Assembly (NCBI GenBank): GCA_016928305.1
Contig: JAFGKY010000013.1
Coordinates: forward strand, 38,658 to 102,657
Length of the DNA: 64,000 nucleotides
Source of the DNA: Bacteroidales bacterium
Lineage (GTDB): Bacteria > Bacteroidota > Bacteroidia > Bacteroidales > UBA10428
Direction: 5' to 3'
Of the stretch, positions 35,361 through 44,101 are shown piece by piece. Below the pieces are notes generated by a model, which did not search any database, was not told the origin of the DNA, and saw nothing but the letters and a program-made list of their open reading frames with translations. The position numbers were made by a program, and so were the translations under genes. Every line of letters begins with the position of its first letter. The stretch's first letter is position 1.

Positions 35361-35400
35361 AAAAGACCTCATTCTCAGATAACAGGTCTTATCTGAGAAT
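35361..35400 (-). terminator. Terminator with competing hairpin or pseudoknot
   Basis: A perfect 11-bp stem ATTCTCAGATA/TATCTGAGAAT with an 8-nt loop lies about 40 bp past the stop of the cysteine-rich lipoprotein gene. On the minus strand the loop AAGACCTG is complementary to the following GAGGTCTT, after which comes a T-run. The two pairings overlap, so either a pseudoknot or alternative hairpins can form. Confidence 0.6.
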
Positions 35401-35441
35401 AGAAAAAAAACCGGAAACAGTGTATAATTGAATACGTATAA

Positions 35442-35675
35442 CTAAAGGTTCAGACAAATATCACCGGCTGATTCAGCACATCGTTTTGAAGTTGCGCCCA
35501 ATGCAGTTTTAAAGGTGAAGCATGATAATCCATCATCACAATCATAATCGCTGTCACACTTATCACATCTTGAACCGGATTCTCTTTCACAGCCTGATGT
35601 CATAACTAAAACAGAAATTCCAACAACCAGGAAAAACAAGGAAGGCAATACTACAACTTTAAAATACTTTTTCAT
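35442..35675 (-). CDS. Small cysteine-rich lipoprotein
   Basis: 77 residues. The lipoprotein signal ends in LVMTSGC (lipid Cys near 29). The mature part has six more cysteines (near 37, 40, 46, 52, 66, 74) with spacing CX2CX5CX5CX13CX7C, including CDSDYDCDDGLSC, reminiscent of small disulfide-rich (knottin or dickkopf-like) folds in secreted proteins. It lies 12 bp downstream of the VKOR-DsbA gene, which makes it a candidate substrate of that enzyme. No known family was recognised. Confidence 0.72.
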   Translation of the reverse strand: MKKYFKVVVLPSLFFLVVGISVLVMTSGCERESGSRCDKCDSDYDCDDGLSCFTFKTALGATSKRCAESAGDICLNL

Positions 35676-35687
35676 TTTGGTGGTTAA

Positions 35688-36839
35688 TTACGGATTATAT
35701 TTGGATTTGTCTTTAATTATCAACCTGAGTAATTTGATGTTTGTCCATTGTTGGAACTCCCTGTTGTTAATATATATCGTGGGTGTTCCTGAAACGCTGT
35801 ATTTTGACGCAAAGATAATATTCCTGACCAAAATGCTGTCATTTTCCGGTGAAAAAAAACCACGCATAAACGCATTAAAATCATTCAGGTATTGTTCAGC
35901 CAGTATGAATGTTTCAATACTGTCCAGCCTGTGGGATTCCTCAATAACTACATCATGAAATCTCCAGAATTCTTTGTCGTTTCTGGCGGCTAACATTATT
36001 TTGGACACAAATACATTCATGGCCATTGATGGCGACGACTTGCTTTTCCGATAATGCAGCGGGTAACTTATGAACGAAATTTTTACATTCGGATCATCCT
36101 TCCCAACCAACTGCCGATATCTTTTACTTGCTATTTTGCAGTATTCACAAAGAAAATCATTAAAAATTATTATTTCATTTTTTGCTTTGGCATTGCCCCA
36201 AAGGATTGCATCGGAAATATCAACATCACGGACAGGTTCCTGACTGTAATGCATTTCCAGCAAGACAATGTTTTTCCGGCTATTTAATACCTGATACACT
36301 TTATACAATGATAATCCTGTTACAAACAGCAGTATAAAAGAAAGTACTATTAGCTTGTTTACAAGGAAAAACTGACTGAGACTTTCATTGGATCTATTGA
36401 GCATTCTCACGCTGTATGGCAATAATAGAATACAATTCAGTAACACAACAAGATCAACGAGAAGACACGAAATGCATATATTCCTGAGAATGAACAAAAG
36501 AATATACAGATAACACAGGCAAATTAAAAGAGCTACTATATTCAGCAAACCCAGGAGAGAAAAAGAACAGGTTTCGATTTGCTTATAGTTATTTAATACA
36601 AGTACGGTTAAAACAAACCAGAAAAATAGAACAGCAAAAAGGGATATCGGTATCCCCACAAAGAAAGCATATTCGGAAATATATGTTGTACTGCAGGAGA
36701 TTAACTTACTGACATCACAGATCAGTTTATGCTGTAACATAAAACTATTCAGCCTTTCCGTTTGAATCAATGAATAAACAGATACCAGTATTCCAATTGT
36801 ATTTAGTGTGATCAGGAGTATATATCGCAATTTTGTCAT
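35688..36839 (-). CDS. VKOR-thioredoxin fusion, periplasmic disulfide generator
   Basis: 383 residues. The N-terminal half is a VKOR domain of four or five membrane helices with loop cysteines C41 and C49 (CDVSKLISC) and the active-site C122/C125 (CISC); it passes electrons to quinone. After a further helix (about 162-182) comes a thioredoxin/DsbA-like domain with C231/C234 (CEYC) and a cis-Pro motif GTPTIYIN near the end. Such fusions form disulfides in exported proteins in place of DsbA/DsbB. All expected cysteines are present. Start: ATG (MTKLRY); a TTG nine codons upstream would overlap the SDR stop. Third gene of a four-gene operon. Confidence 0.9.
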   Translation of the reverse strand: MTKLRYILLITLNTIGILVSVYSLIQTERLNSFMLQHKLICDVSKLISCSTTYISEYAFFVGIPISLFAVLFFWFVLTVLVLNNYKQIETCSFSLLGLLNIVALLICLCYLYILLFILRNICISCLLVDLVVLLNCILLLPYSVRMLNRSNESLSQFFLVNKLIVLSFILLFVTGLSLYKVYQVLNSRKNIVLLEMHYSQEPVRDVDISDAILWGNAKAKNEIIIFNDFLCEYCKIASKRYRQLVGKDDPNVKISFISYPLHYRKSKSSPSMAMNVFVSKIMLAARNDKEFWRFHDVVIEESHRLDSIETFILAEQYLNDFNAFMRGFFSPENDSILVRNIIFASKYSVSGTPTIYINNREFQQWTNIKLLRLIIKDKSKYNP

Positions 36840-36862
36840 CGGTTTCAGTATGGTTGTGTAAG

Positions 36863-37657
36863 TCAATTCTTTTTAACAAAATCCGTATGCTTATGGATCA
36901 GGCTTATGACAAAATGAGGGATGCATGGAAGCAGCAGAATTATCAGCTTGTTCAACAATCCGGGAATGCATTCTGCACGATTGCCAGAGAGTGCTTTGAC
37001 TGCTTTCAGGGCTACCGTTTCCGGCTTTTTTACAATTCCCAGTCTCATTAACAAAGGCATATTGATATTATTTGCATTGTATAAGGCCGTGGCAGTGGCT
37101 CCCGGAATCAGGCATGTTACATGAACACCATAGGATTTCATCTCTGTTCTCAGAGCCCTGGTATAGTATCGAAGGAACGCTTTCGTGGGTCCATAGAGTG
37201 ATATACCCGGATAAGGCATTACAGCGGATATTGATGATACATTCAGGATAAATCCCTTCTTTCGCAAAATCATTATTGCTCCAAACAAGCGACAAAGAAA
37301 GGCAGGAGTTGTCATATGCAAATTCACAATTGTCTTTAATTGTGAATATTCAACTTTCATAACTTCCCCAAAAACCAGGATTCCGGCATTATTGATCAAA
37401 ACTTCCACTTCCAGTTTATTGTTTTCGCAGAAGTCGAAGATCTGATCAGCCGAATTTTCTTTTGCCAGGTCTATATTGAGTGTATGCACTTTAATTGAGC
37501 AACATTGCTCCAGTTTTTCTTTCAGATCATACAACTGTTCGGGTTGATTGCTTACAGCTATGATATTATAACCCTGCTGTGCCAAAACAACTGAAATTTG
37601 TCGGCCTATTCCGGAGGATGCACCGGTTACCAAAGCATATTTCCCTGTGCCATTCAT
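36863..37657 (-). CDS. Short-chain dehydrogenase/reductase
   Basis: 264 residues with the classical SDR pattern: TGASSGIG near the N-terminus for NAD(P), LINNAG, and the catalytic Ser (NVSS) and YGPTK (Y-x3-K). A hydrophobic C-terminal tail (LLNKLIILLLPCIPHFVISL) suggests association with the membrane. Its ATG begins directly after the stop of the flavin oxidoreductase (TGA ATG), so translation is coupled. Substrate unknown; acting on the same lipid-like substrate as the upstream reductase is a guess. Confidence 0.85.
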   Translation of the reverse strand: MNGTGKYALVTGASSGIGRQISVVLAQQGYNIIAVSNQPEQLYDLKEKLEQCCSIKVHTLNIDLAKENSADQIFDFCENNKLEVEVLINNAGILVFGEVMKVEYSQLKTIVNLHMTTPAFLCRLFGAIMILRKKGFILNVSSISAVMPYPGISLYGPTKAFLRYYTRALRTEMKSYGVHVTCLIPGATATALYNANNINMPLLMRLGIVKKPETVALKAVKALSGNRAECIPGLLNKLIILLLPCIPHFVISLIHKHTDFVKKN

Positions 37658-38851
37658 TCAGTTCATCATTCTTATGATTGCCGGATCTGGGTTTTCTTCA
37701 TTCTGAATGCACACAGCCTTATGGGTGTACATTACGGCAATACAGTAATTACAGATATCGCATTCCGAGTGGAAACCTCCGTCATGCTGCAATTTTTTAA
37801 TGAAATCGGTGTCTTTGATCAATGCACGGGCGAATGCTACCAATTCAAATCCTTTATGGAGCACTTCGTTGATTTTTTCGTACGAAAGCAGTCCGCCCAC
37901 ATATACCAATGGCAATTTGATCCGGGTTCTGAATTTAAGTGCATCATCCAGAAAATATGCCTCATTAAAAGGAACTTCCTTTACCAGGAAGTTTCCTAAG
38001 TGGCGGACAAAGAATCTCATCCAGCATTCATCAATGTAATGTGCAAAGATTTTGATTGGCATTGACCCACGCATTACATACATGGGTGCTTTGCTCACAA
38101 AACCTCCACTCAGAACAAGTGCGTCAGCACCGGTTCTTTCGAGCATACCAGCCACCTCAAGGCATTCGTCCAGTTCCATACCCCCGTTGAAGCCATCGCG
38201 CATATTCATCTTAACCAGTACTGCCAGATCACTGCCGGCGACCTTTTTCACTTCTTCCATTACCATATGCATAAACCGGGCCCTGTTGATCAGTGAACCT
38301 CCGAATTCATCATGTCGTCTGTTCGTGTAAGGTGACAGAAACTGGCTGATCAGATAACCGTGCCCGGCATGTACTTCAACGGCATCAAAGCCCGCTTCGC
38401 GTGCCAGAGTAACAGCTTTGCCAAAGCTTTTGGAAACTTTTTGTATATCATCTTTATCCATGGTACGGGGGAATGTAGGTCCATACAGATTGATCCGGGC
38501 AGAGGGCGCCATAGGTCTTCCGCCAGCCACAGAAGACTTAGCCATATTGCCGCAATGGCCAATCTGTATTGAACATGCAGCACCTTCCCTGTGAATGGCC
38601 TCCGTCAGTCTCTTTAAGGCCGGAACGAATTCTCTATCAAGTAAAAGCTGATGTTTGAATGAAAGAGCTGAACGATCGACGGCTGCATATGCCACAGTTG
38701 TCATTCCAATGCCTCCGGCTGCCACAGCACGATGATAGTTAAACAAATCTTCCGATGGCTTGTTACCGGGGCACATACCCTCAAAAGCCGCTGCACGTAT
38801 TGTCCTGTTCCGCAAGGTAACCGGACCAAGTTTGAAAGGAGTGAATAACAT
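37658..38851 (-). CDS. Old-yellow-enzyme family NADH:flavin oxidoreductase with C-terminal Cys cluster
   Basis: 397 residues, a TIM-barrel flavin enzyme. Seen: FEGMCPG, the substrate motif HAGHGYLISQFLSPYTN, and GGS for FMN phosphate. The C-terminus has C364, C367, C370 and C381 (CX2CX2CX10C), resembling the [4Fe-4S] motif of trimethylamine dehydrogenase and 2,4-dienoyl-CoA reductase. Those enzymes are longer, with an additional NAD(P)/FAD part; here the protein stops just after the cluster. It would reduce an activated C=C bond, with an external electron donor. First gene of the operon with the SDR, VKOR-DsbA and Cys-rich lipoprotein genes. Confidence 0.83.
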   Translation of the reverse strand: MLFTPFKLGPVTLRNRTIRAAAFEGMCPGNKPSEDLFNYHRAVAAGGIGMTTVAYAAVDRSALSFKHQLLLDREFVPALKRLTEAIHREGAACSIQIGHCGNMAKSSVAGGRPMAPSARINLYGPTFPRTMDKDDIQKVSKSFGKAVTLAREAGFDAVEVHAGHGYLISQFLSPYTNRRHDEFGGSLINRARFMHMVMEEVKKVAGSDLAVLVKMNMRDGFNGGMELDECLEVAGMLERTGADALVLSGGFVSKAPMYVMRGSMPIKIFAHYIDECWMRFFVRHLGNFLVKEVPFNEAYFLDDALKFRTRIKLPLVYVGGLLSYEKINEVLHKGFELVAFARALIKDTDFIKKLQHDGGFHSECDICNYCIAVMYTHKAVCIQNEENPDPAIIRMMN

Positions 38852-39003
38852 AAAATGCAGTGATTTTATAACAGCGATAAATATAACTTTTCTGTTTCAA
38901 TTCTTCATTAACGAAATAAAAAGTTAATCGGCAAAAAAAAATCAAAAACATTTTTGACAACAATAATTCATGCAAAGGCCTTGAAAAATAATTCCTGGAA
39001 GTC

Positions 39004-41940
39004 TTATTTCAGAATTATCAATTTACAGGTACTTATCAGCCGTTGATTTTTATAGAGGCGGACAAAAAACAAACCATCGTCCAGCTTTGTAAGGTTTATA
39101 TAATTTCTGCTGCTGTTAATCCATACCTGCGGATACAATACCTTGCCGCAGATATCAATCACGTCCATCGAATACAGGTTTGATGCCATATTGCTTTCAT
39201 TGATGGAAACACAGACATTGCCATCGGATGGATTGGGAAAAATGCTCAGGTCAAGTGAAAACTCAATGATTTCTCTGACAGGAACAAGTTCTGCCGGGTC
39301 ATTCGGACTGCCCGGTGTCATATTTGCCATGTGCAACCAGTCACCTGTACCATCAAAATATTTGCCGAAAGAGTGATTGAAGAATAATTGTGAAAAGGAT
39401 ACCGAATCGAAAATATGCATATCCGAACCTGATTTCTGAGACAAGTAAATCGACTCGCCATCGGTATCCGCTTTGAAAGATGTGTGTTTGACGCTCTGCC
39501 TGGCTTCTCCATCGAGAAAATAAAACAGGAAACCATGAGCGGGTATTACAGTAGAGTCGGGCAGGGCATAACGCAAAAGATTATCCTTGTCATCCGACAG
39601 GAAAAAACTGAATAATGTCTTATCCTCATTGTTGTTGTTATATATTTCCACAAATCCGGATTTTTCATCAAATTCATCCCTGAATAAAGATGATACAGGG
39701 GCGACCTCATTCAGAAAGATTCCTTCGGTTAAATAAAGGGGCTCAAATACCGGTTCAATAGACAGGTTAAAGCTGGTGTCAGAAACAATTTCGATTTCTT
39801 CACTGTACAGGGTTGACTGGTCGGAATGGTTCCACTGCACAAACCGGTATCCCTTTTCAGGTATGGCTCTTATGTGCAGGGGCAGCTCCCTGTAAGTTGT
39901 CATGTTAAGCGGATACATTTGTATCACTGCATGGTTTACATCAACCTTACCCTTGCGCAAGTCCGGATTGGTTATGGTAACATTGGCATTATCGGATGAC
40001 AGGCTGAAAAAGGATTTCACATATGCCGGCATGAAATTGCTTCGGTTTGCCGCATACTTCCTGAGCACATCCAAATATTGCAGCCATTGTTCTTTTGTCC
40101 GTCCGTACTTAATCTGGTTATATAAAATCTCATAATCAATACGGCCTGAAAGGCTGTCAAGTACATAATTGCACCATTCCGGACTAAAAGAAGAATACAT
40201 GTGGGCAACATAAGTGCTCAGAAACTGTTTTTTAAATCCTTCGTTTTCCAGTAATTTTCTGAAAAGCAGAGTCGACCAGGGAGGATTGGGATGGTTATCC
40301 CCATCGGGTGCCGTAGCAAAGTCAAAGGTCTCGTGGGTATAAGTTGGGGGATCAAGCCTGAAGCCGAAAGCATAATCCAGATCAAAAACCATCCATCTCC
40401 ATCTGCCATTAACTGATTTTTTCCATATTTTCAGGTTATTGCCCGGCCAGTCGGTATTTGCAATATAAATCTGTAAGGTCATGTAGTTGATATACTCCTG
40501 AAGATCGAGCTGGGAAGTAACAAATGCATATTTGGCATCATCGGTAAGGCTGTTGAATGAAACATACGAAATGAGGTTGTAGTAGTCATCCGCTGATCCC
40601 CTGACCGTAGCATAACAATCCTCCGTTTCGCAAAACAGGATGCCTTCAATGAAGTCAATTTCATCACTGCTCAGGGCATAATTTGAGATGAAATAATCTT
40701 CATCGGTTTTTTCCCTGAGGTTCATGATCCCCCTGTATTCGTCATTAAAGTATACAATAGCCGGTTGGTACGATTGAAAATCAAGGTCCATTGACTGGTT
40801 GACCAGGGCCTGCAGAAAGGCATCGCGAAGCAGGGTTTGATCCTGGTCATTGCCTGAATTCCTAAGTAACAGAGATTTATAGCTGTTTATTTCAGGTTTT
40901 TGTTTAAATACGGCATAATCAAAATCATTGTTCCCGTATTTACTTCGGGCATAAAGCGACAGTGATTTCTGGGGCCTTCCGCGGGTGCAACCTCCGGCCA
41001 GCTTCACCCCAATGGGCTGCGAGATCTGTTTTACTCCTTCAGCATCGAAATATTCGAGATATGCGGCGCGTTCCCAGTTCTGGTTCCAATTGGCGATGGT
41101 GCCGGCGCAATTGCCTTCCGTTCCGTTGGTGCCCCTTACATGGATTCCGATTATATCATCGTAAAAATAATCGGGAGTAAAGGAAAGTACAACAACAGGC
41201 AGGGTAAAGTTGTGCTCGCCTAAAAAATATGTGTTGGCATAAGTTTCACCGGGAAGGTACCCATCCTGGTATGTTATGGTTTTTACAACCATTGTCTTAT
41301 TTATTTTTAACGGTTGTGAATAGGAGAGAGAAGTGGGATCGGGATCTGACCCGTTTATGGTGTATTTTATACCGGTACCTTCCAGCTCAAGCGAAGTTGA
41401 AGCATTTAGCCTTCCAGCCGGAACGGAGTAAGATGTTCCGGGTACCTGTTCGGTAGCGGTAGTTGTTGAATTGACTTTACCCGGAGTAGGTGTAGAGCAA
41501 TACAACCACTTATTCATATCTGCAGGGTTTCTGCCATACGAAATATCCGGAAATTGCCTATAATAGGTCACCTGATCAATTACAATTCCTGAATTGTTGC
41601 TTAGATAAATGGTTTCACCATCTGCGCTTAATCCAAACGTAGTGTGCGTTCCGGTCCCTTCTTTGTCACAATAAACTAAATAATACTGGTCGGTGCCAAG
41701 TACTACCGATGGAAACCGCCATTTTTTTAATGCATCGGGATCGTCCGATAAATAATAATCCGAGAGATTAACACCGGTTGTCCCTTTATTATAGATTTCA
41801 ACCCAGTCGGGAAAATTATAATAATCCGTTTCAATAAGAACAGTGGCATTGGCAGCCATTATTTCGTTAATAACAACCTGGGAACGGGAAGTAGCTGAAA
41901 AAAGAAGTAATGCTGTAAAAAAGATGGAGTGAAATCTCAT
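39004..41940 (-). CDS. T9SS-exported CotH-kinase/lamin-tail domain protein
   Basis: 978 residues. Order: signal peptide; a lamin-tail domain (about 22-160: VINEIMAANATV, DWVEIYNKG, LSDYYLSDDPDAL); a chitobiase-like Ig segment (about 170-235); a CotH kinase-like domain (about 240-620: GVKLAGGCTRGRPQKSL, LLLRNSGNDQDQTLLRDAF, WMVFDLDYAFG); a linker; a second lamin-tail domain (about 740-880: LNEVAPVSS, GFVEIYNN); and a T9SS C-terminal domain (FPNPSDGNVCV to IILK). CotH proteins are atypical kinases; in secreted multidomain form the role is unknown. TAnnTTTG box 59 bp upstream. Confidence 0.82.
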   Translation of the reverse strand: MRFHSIFFTALLLFSATSRSQVVINEIMAANATVLIETDYYNFPDWVEIYNKGTTGVNLSDYYLSDDPDALKKWRFPSVVLGTDQYYLVYCDKEGTGTHTTFGLSADGETIYLSNNSGIVIDQVTYYRQFPDISYGRNPADMNKWLYCSTPTPGKVNSTTTATEQVPGTSYSVPAGRLNASTSLELEGTGIKYTINGSDPDPTSLSYSQPLKINKTMVVKTITYQDGYLPGETYANTYFLGEHNFTLPVVVLSFTPDYFYDDIIGIHVRGTNGTEGNCAGTIANWNQNWERAAYLEYFDAEGVKQISQPIGVKLAGGCTRGRPQKSLSLYARSKYGNNDFDYAVFKQKPEINSYKSLLLRNSGNDQDQTLLRDAFLQALVNQSMDLDFQSYQPAIVYFNDEYRGIMNLREKTDEDYFISNYALSSDEIDFIEGILFCETEDCYATVRGSADDYYNLISYVSFNSLTDDAKYAFVTSQLDLQEYINYMTLQIYIANTDWPGNNLKIWKKSVNGRWRWMVFDLDYAFGFRLDPPTYTHETFDFATAPDGDNHPNPPWSTLLFRKLLENEGFKKQFLSTYVAHMYSSFSPEWCNYVLDSLSGRIDYEILYNQIKYGRTKEQWLQYLDVLRKYAANRSNFMPAYVKSFFSLSSDNANVTITNPDLRKGKVDVNHAVIQMYPLNMTTYRELPLHIRAIPEKGYRFVQWNHSDQSTLYSEEIEIVSDTSFNLSIEPVFEPLYLTEGIFLNEVAPVSSLFRDEFDEKSGFVEIYNNNNEDKTLFSFFLSDDKDNLLRYALPDSTVIPAHGFLFYFLDGEARQSVKHTSFKADTDGESIYLSQKSGSDMHIFDSVSFSQLFFNHSFGKYFDGTGDWLHMANMTPGSPNDPAELVPVREIIEFSLDLSIFPNPSDGNVCVSINESNMASNLYSMDVIDICGKVLYPQVWINSSRNYINLTKLDDGLFFVRLYKNQRLISTCKLIILK

Positions 41941-41999
41941 ATATCTCCGGGTGCAAAATCAATCAATCCTTAAATATAAAATTTATTATGATAATAACC

Positions 42000-42007
42000 C
42001 AAATATA
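42000..42007 (-). promoter_or_regulatory. Predicted -7 box of the CotH gene
   Basis: TATATTTG on the minus strand, 59 bp before the ATG. It faces away from the plus-strand box at 42063, forming a divergent pair. Confidence 0.45.
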
Positions 42008-42062
42008 GATCGTAGATAGCACAAACTTATTCTGATTTCGGTTTATATTTAGAAACCTTCGT

Positions 42063-42070
42063 TACTTTTG
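42063..42070 (+). promoter_or_regulatory. Predicted -7 box of the TIM-barrel-like gene
   Basis: TACTTTTG matches TAnnTTTG. It covers the TTG that would start a longer frame, so the downstream ATG (21 bp after the box) is the better start. Confidence 0.45.
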
Positions 42071-42091
42071 AGGTTAATAAAAAAATATTTT

Positions 42092-43966
42092 ATGAAAAAA
42101 ATTATAACGAATTTTCTTATTTATCTGTTTATTTTACCGGTATTAGCCCAGCAGTATCAGAATTTCAGGGTTTCAGTTTACTGCACGGCTCGTGATGTAG
42201 CTCAGATGAATGATACAACAAAATATCTCCTGCCACGGTGGAATGAGATAAGCAGGCAAATGAGAGTTGACAAGGTATACCTTGAAACACATCGTGATCT
42301 GTTGATCGTTGATCAGAAAACGCTGGATATTGCAAAGAAATTCTTTAACGACAGGGGAGTCGAAATTGCAGGGGGTATTACCTATACGGTTCAGGAATCC
42401 GAGCATTTCCGGACCTTTTGTTATAATGATCCCGATGATAGGAAAATGGTAAAAGAGATTGCCGAGTACACTGCAATAAATTTCAATGAAATCATACTTG
42501 ATGATTTTTTCTTTACCAGCTGTAAATCCGATGGAGCCATTCAGGATAAGGGCAACAGGAGCTGGACCGAATACCGGTTGAACCTGATGGCTGATGCTGC
42601 GCAAAATCTTATTGTCGGACCCGCAAAAAAAGTTAATCCCGGTGTCAGGGTGATCATTAAATATCCTAACTGGTACGAGCATTTTCAGGGTCTTGGTTTT
42701 AACCTGGAAAAGGAACCCGGAATATTTGATGGCATATATACAGGCACCGAGACACGCGATGCCGTATTAAGCGAACAGCATTTGCAGCAATACCTGGGTT
42801 ACAATATTTTCCGTTTCTTCGAGAACATCGCTCCCGGCCGCAACGGAGGTGGTTGGGTCGATCCTTTCGGGATGGGGAACTACGACCGGTATGCCGAACA
42901 GTTGTGGATAACGGCCTTCGCCAAAGCACCTGAAATAACCTTGTTCAATTTCAGTATGCTGAGCCGTCCTATTGATCAATCTTTTCGGTCTCCGTGGCAG
43001 GGTCAGAATACCAGTTTCGATTATGAAACCATGATGCAACCGGTAAATTATAACGGGACAACACCTGTAAAACCAACAACACTGGCAAGGGTTGCAGGTT
43101 ACGCCCTGGAAACCGTCGATGAAATTCTGGGTGAAACAGGTAATCCCATTGGTATTAAAAGTTATAAACCGTTTCATTCAACCGGAGAAGATTTTTTAAT
43201 AAACTATTTGGGCATGATTGGGCTGCCAATGGATGAAAGACCCGGATTTCCGGCAGGGGAGAAGCTCGTACTGTTAACCGAAAAAGCCAAATACGATCCT
43301 GAAATTATTGAAAAGATGAAAAACCAGCTGAATGAAGGGAAAAAGGTGGTGATCACATCGGGTTTGTTGAGAGAATTACAGGAAAAAGGGTTACGTGACA
43401 TTGTTGAATTACGATACACCGACAGGAAAGCGATTGTGCAGGACTTTACATGTGGCAACTACAAACTGGTGCATGGCGATAAACCTGTGTTGATGCAGCA
43501 AATACAATACCTTACAAATGATTCCTGGGAGATTGTGTCGGGTATTTCAGGAGCCAATGGCTGGCCCATACTGCATATGGCAGACTATTCAAAAGGGAAG
43601 CTTTTTGTATTAACCATACCGGATAATTTTGCTGATTTATACAATCTGCCAACTGCAGTACTGAATAAAATCAGGGAAACCCTTTGCTGTGACCTGGAGG
43701 TTTATATGGAAGGGCCATCGAATATTAGTCTGTATCTATATGACAATAAAACTTTTATTATAGAATCATTCCTGGACAGCGATACAACTCTTGAAATCAT
43801 TACATTCCGTCAGTACAATAAAATAACCGATATTGCTGCGAATCAGTTTTATACCGGTGAATTACGTCAACACAGGTCCGATCGAAGGACTTTCGGTATG
43901 CAGGAAAGAAATGCATTCCGTGTAACTATAAAACCACATTCATTCAGGATTTTCAGGTATGAATAA
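42092..43966 (+). CDS. Secreted protein, TIM-barrel glycosidase-like, unassigned
   Basis: 624 residues. Signal peptide (MKKIITNFLIYLFILPVLAQ). The first part reads like a TIM barrel (VDKVYLETHRDLLIVD, then EIILDDFFFTSCKSD, VIIKYPNWYEHF, DGIYTGTETRD, and ENIAPGRNGGGWVDPFG). A middle portion (about 385-470) contains a possible glutamine-amidotransferase-like beta-trimerisation fold, and a C-terminal beta domain follows. Acidic residues in EIILDDFFF and TGTETRD are candidates for catalysis. I cannot place the family. No T9SS domain was seen. The following gene may act on the same substrate. Confidence 0.6.
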   Translation: MKKIITNFLIYLFILPVLAQQYQNFRVSVYCTARDVAQMNDTTKYLLPRWNEISRQMRVDKVYLETHRDLLIVDQKTLDIAKKFFNDRGVEIAGGITYTVQESEHFRTFCYNDPDDRKMVKEIAEYTAINFNEIILDDFFFTSCKSDGAIQDKGNRSWTEYRLNLMADAAQNLIVGPAKKVNPGVRVIIKYPNWYEHFQGLGFNLEKEPGIFDGIYTGTETRDAVLSEQHLQQYLGYNIFRFFENIAPGRNGGGWVDPFGMGNYDRYAEQLWITAFAKAPEITLFNFSMLSRPIDQSFRSPWQGQNTSFDYETMMQPVNYNGTTPVKPTTLARVAGYALETVDEILGETGNPIGIKSYKPFHSTGEDFLINYLGMIGLPMDERPGFPAGEKLVLLTEKAKYDPEIIEKMKNQLNEGKKVVITSGLLRELQEKGLRDIVELRYTDRKAIVQDFTCGNYKLVHGDKPVLMQQIQYLTNDSWEIVSGISGANGWPILHMADYSKGKLFVLTIPDNFADLYNLPTAVLNKIRETLCCDLEVYMEGPSNISLYLYDNKTFIIESFLDSDTTLEIITFRQYNKITDIAANQFYTGELRQHRSDRRTFGMQERNAFRVTIKPHSFRIFRYE

Positions 43967-44066
43967 TAAAATCCGCAACTTATACAAGAAGGTAGTCATC
44001 ATTAAAAAATGATGCATGAAGGCATTTTATTTGACCTTTTTGCATAAAGACTATAAGCTTATTTGT

Positions 44067-44074
44067 TATTTTTG
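44067..44074 (+). promoter_or_regulatory. Predicted -7 box of the DUF4861-like gene
   Basis: TATTTTTG, exact TAnnTTTG, 27 bp before the ATG. Confidence 0.45.
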
Positions 44075-44101
44075 GCATAACAACAATTAAAATCTGCAAG
44101 T

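Noticed and set aside
36840..36866. TTG start of the VKOR gene nine codons upstream
   Set aside because: It overlaps the SDR stop, and the internal ATG directly precedes the first membrane helix.
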